Positions 63,079-64,000 of a stretch of DNA of 64,000 bases are shown one piece after another. Where the stretch lies: the NCBI RefSeq assembly GCF_036026595.1, contig NZ_JARZFX010000009.1:62001-126000 (forward strand), written 5' to 3'. The DNA is from Virgibacillus_P tibetensis (GTDB lineage Bacteria; Bacillota; Bacilli; Bacillales; Amphibacillaceae). The translations under genes and the position numbers were made by a program. A model generated the notes under the pieces. That model was given only the letters and a program-made list of their open reading frames with translations. It was not told the DNA's origin and did no database searches. The stretch's first letter is position 1. Every line of letters starts with the position of its first letter.

Positions 63079-63806
63079 ATCCGTTTCACCTCAATATCTC
63101 CAGATAATAAAGAGGTAACAATCTTCACTCGCGGCAAGGTTGTATCATACTTTTCTGTTTTGTAGCTGAGCGATTGATTCATAAGTTTCCAATGATGCTC
63201 TCCCAGAATATGAGCACGTCCAAATACAGAACTGTGATGTATACTGACTTCTACCTCATAAGGTACATAGATTTCAATATTACCTACAATATGCCTAATG
63301 GAGACTACTGCTGTATCATTCGGCAAAACGGTATTACTTAAATCAATTGTACGATCACCAAAGGCGCCATGAATGTTAATATCATGCCACTGATATGCTG
63401 TATCATCTGTCTTCTGATCTTCAAAAATCCGATGTGTAAATAGCGGTTTCACTTTGATGATAGGGTCTAAAATAATTTCCTGGTCTGCAGACAGTCCAGG
63501 TTTTATAAATTCTGATTCTTTTTTGGACTTCGAATAATTTATAATGAATAAAACAATAGCTGCAATGATCAGGAAGCGGACAGCCAGCATATTTAAGACA
63601 GCGAACACAACTCCAACAATACCAAGCCAGAAGAAGATCTTCCCCCATAGTTTAGTAAAGTTTTTCCATCCGATAAAAATAAACAATGCAGAAAACATGG
63701 CCGAAGCAATCATCCCACCGTGAAAGAAGGCCAACTCTATGATAAAGAGGATCACTCCGATTATTAATATCCAGTTTAAAGTATCAGTATCTAACCGTTT
63801 GAACAT
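63075..63806 (-). CDS. liaF: LiaF inhibitor of the Lia system
   Basis: A 243-residue membrane protein with about four TM segments in the first 90 residues and a C-terminal LiaF-type domain (DINIHGAFGDRTIDLSN, VGNIEIYVPYEVEVS). It keeps LiaS inactive until stress. First gene of liaF-liaS-liaR; GAGGAGG stands before the ATG. No liaI/liaH pair is in the window. Confidence 0.9.
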   Translation of the reverse strand: MFKRLDTDTLNWILIIGVILFIIELAFFHGGMIASAMFSALFIFIGWKNFTKLWGKIFFWLGIVGVVFAVLNMLAVRFLIIAAIVLFIINYSKSKKESEFIKPGLSADQEIILDPIIKVKPLFTHRIFEDQKTDDTAYQWHDINIHGAFGDRTIDLSNTVLPNDTAVVSIRHIVGNIEIYVPYEVEVSIHHSSVFGRAHILGEHHWKLMNQSLSYKTEKYDTTLPRVKIVTSLLSGDIEVKRI

Positions 63807-63833
63807 AGAATGATCCTCCTCTCTATTTATGTA

Positions 63834-63861
63834 AAACAGGTGCAGTTAGCTGCACCTGTAA
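63834..63861 (-). terminator. Hairpin between the upstream gene and liaF
   Basis: ACAGGTGCAG (63836-63845) and CTGCACCTGT (63850-63859) with a 4-base loop; followed by TTTTA on the minus strand. Confidence 0.75.
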
Positions 63862-63897
63862 ATTATAGCATGATTCAGACATATTTTTTATATAAGG

Positions 63898-64000
63898 CTA
63901 GTTCGTTTTTACCTTTTCTTTCAACTCTTTTTCCAGTTTGGCAATTTTACTGTCAAATGTACTTTTATAGTAAGAAGTATTTACCTTATATTCCAATCCT
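63898..64000 (-). CDS. C-terminal end of an unidentified gene (partial)
   Basis: The frame enters from the right edge and ends ...YYKSTFDSKIAKLEKELK...KTN with TAG at 63900-63898. It is basic and probably helical. It is followed by a terminator hairpin before liaF. The family cannot be told from 33 residues. Confidence 0.6.
   Translation of the reverse strand, partial: GLEYKVNTSYYKSTFDSKIAKLEKELKEKVKTN

Noticed and set aside
1..64000. CRISPR array, tRNA or rRNA genes, transposase or phage genes
   Set aside because: None was seen by eye; short tRNAs could be missed without a dedicated scan, but no cloverleaf-like T-loop motifs stood out.

Overview
The window is a piece of a low-GC Gram-positive chromosome, most likely a spore-forming Bacillaceae member of the Oceanobacillus/Virgibacillus type. 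The genus is inferred from gene order and overall character, not proven. Much of it follows the Bacillus subtilis order yutD - sporulation lipoprotein - lytH(yunA) - yunB - yunC - yunD - yunE - suf - metNIQ - yusE/F - gcvH - yusI - fadE/A/N/M. Sporulation genes (lytH, yunB, a YhcN/YlaJ-type lipoprotein), strong AGGAGG-type ribosome binding sites and classic Firmicutes riboswitches all agree with this.

Region 1 (0.1-11.7 kb, minus strand) is an accessory locus. It is a Tad/Flp-type pilus operon (cpaB, cpaE/tadZ, cpaF/tadA, tadB, tadC, a short Flp-like pilin) running into three tandem von Willebrand A lipoproteins and a secreted tryptophan-rich repeat protein. One lipoprotein copy is frameshifted by a 4-bp tandem duplication. 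No prepilin peptidase or TadE/F gene is seen here. This locus is the most novel part of the window. An AT-rich gap with phased short repeats lies upstream.

Region 2 (12.4-25 kb) holds an amidase, two small conserved genes, the yut/yun sporulation and housekeeping cluster, and an inserted transport block: an NSS transporter with its 37-residue MetS-like subunit, and an NhaC-family transporter under a lysine riboswitch. An HD-GYP protein precedes yunB, whose ribosome binding site lies inside a 16-bp terminator-like hairpin.

Region 3 (25-34.4 kb) carries a dispersed repeat, the complete sufCDSUB iron-sulfur operon, an unannotated 56-residue ORF, and metNIQ under a SAM-I riboswitch with a good promoter. 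Region 4 (34.5-44 kb) carries a second copy of the repeat, then yusE, yusF, gcvH, yusI, a lone Uma2-family gene, and the fatty-acid oxidation genes fadNAE behind a consensus FadR operator, with the proline dehydrogenase fadM upstream.

Region 5 (44-49.4 kb, plus strand) is the zinc uptake operon znuA-znuC-znuB-zur with a Zur box inside its promoter. It is coupled by ATGA overlaps to two crcB fluoride-channel genes and followed by an SH3/L,D-transpeptidase. Region 6 (49.4-64 kb, minus strand) contains a VLRF1-type release-factor-like gene, a guanidine-I riboswitch with two SMR exporters, a MoxR/DUF58/DUF4129 set, a BCCT betaine transporter, an NlpC/P60 hydrolase and isocitrate lyase. It ends with a small zinc-ribbon gene coupled to an ORF broken by one in-frame stop, threonine aldolase and liaFSR.
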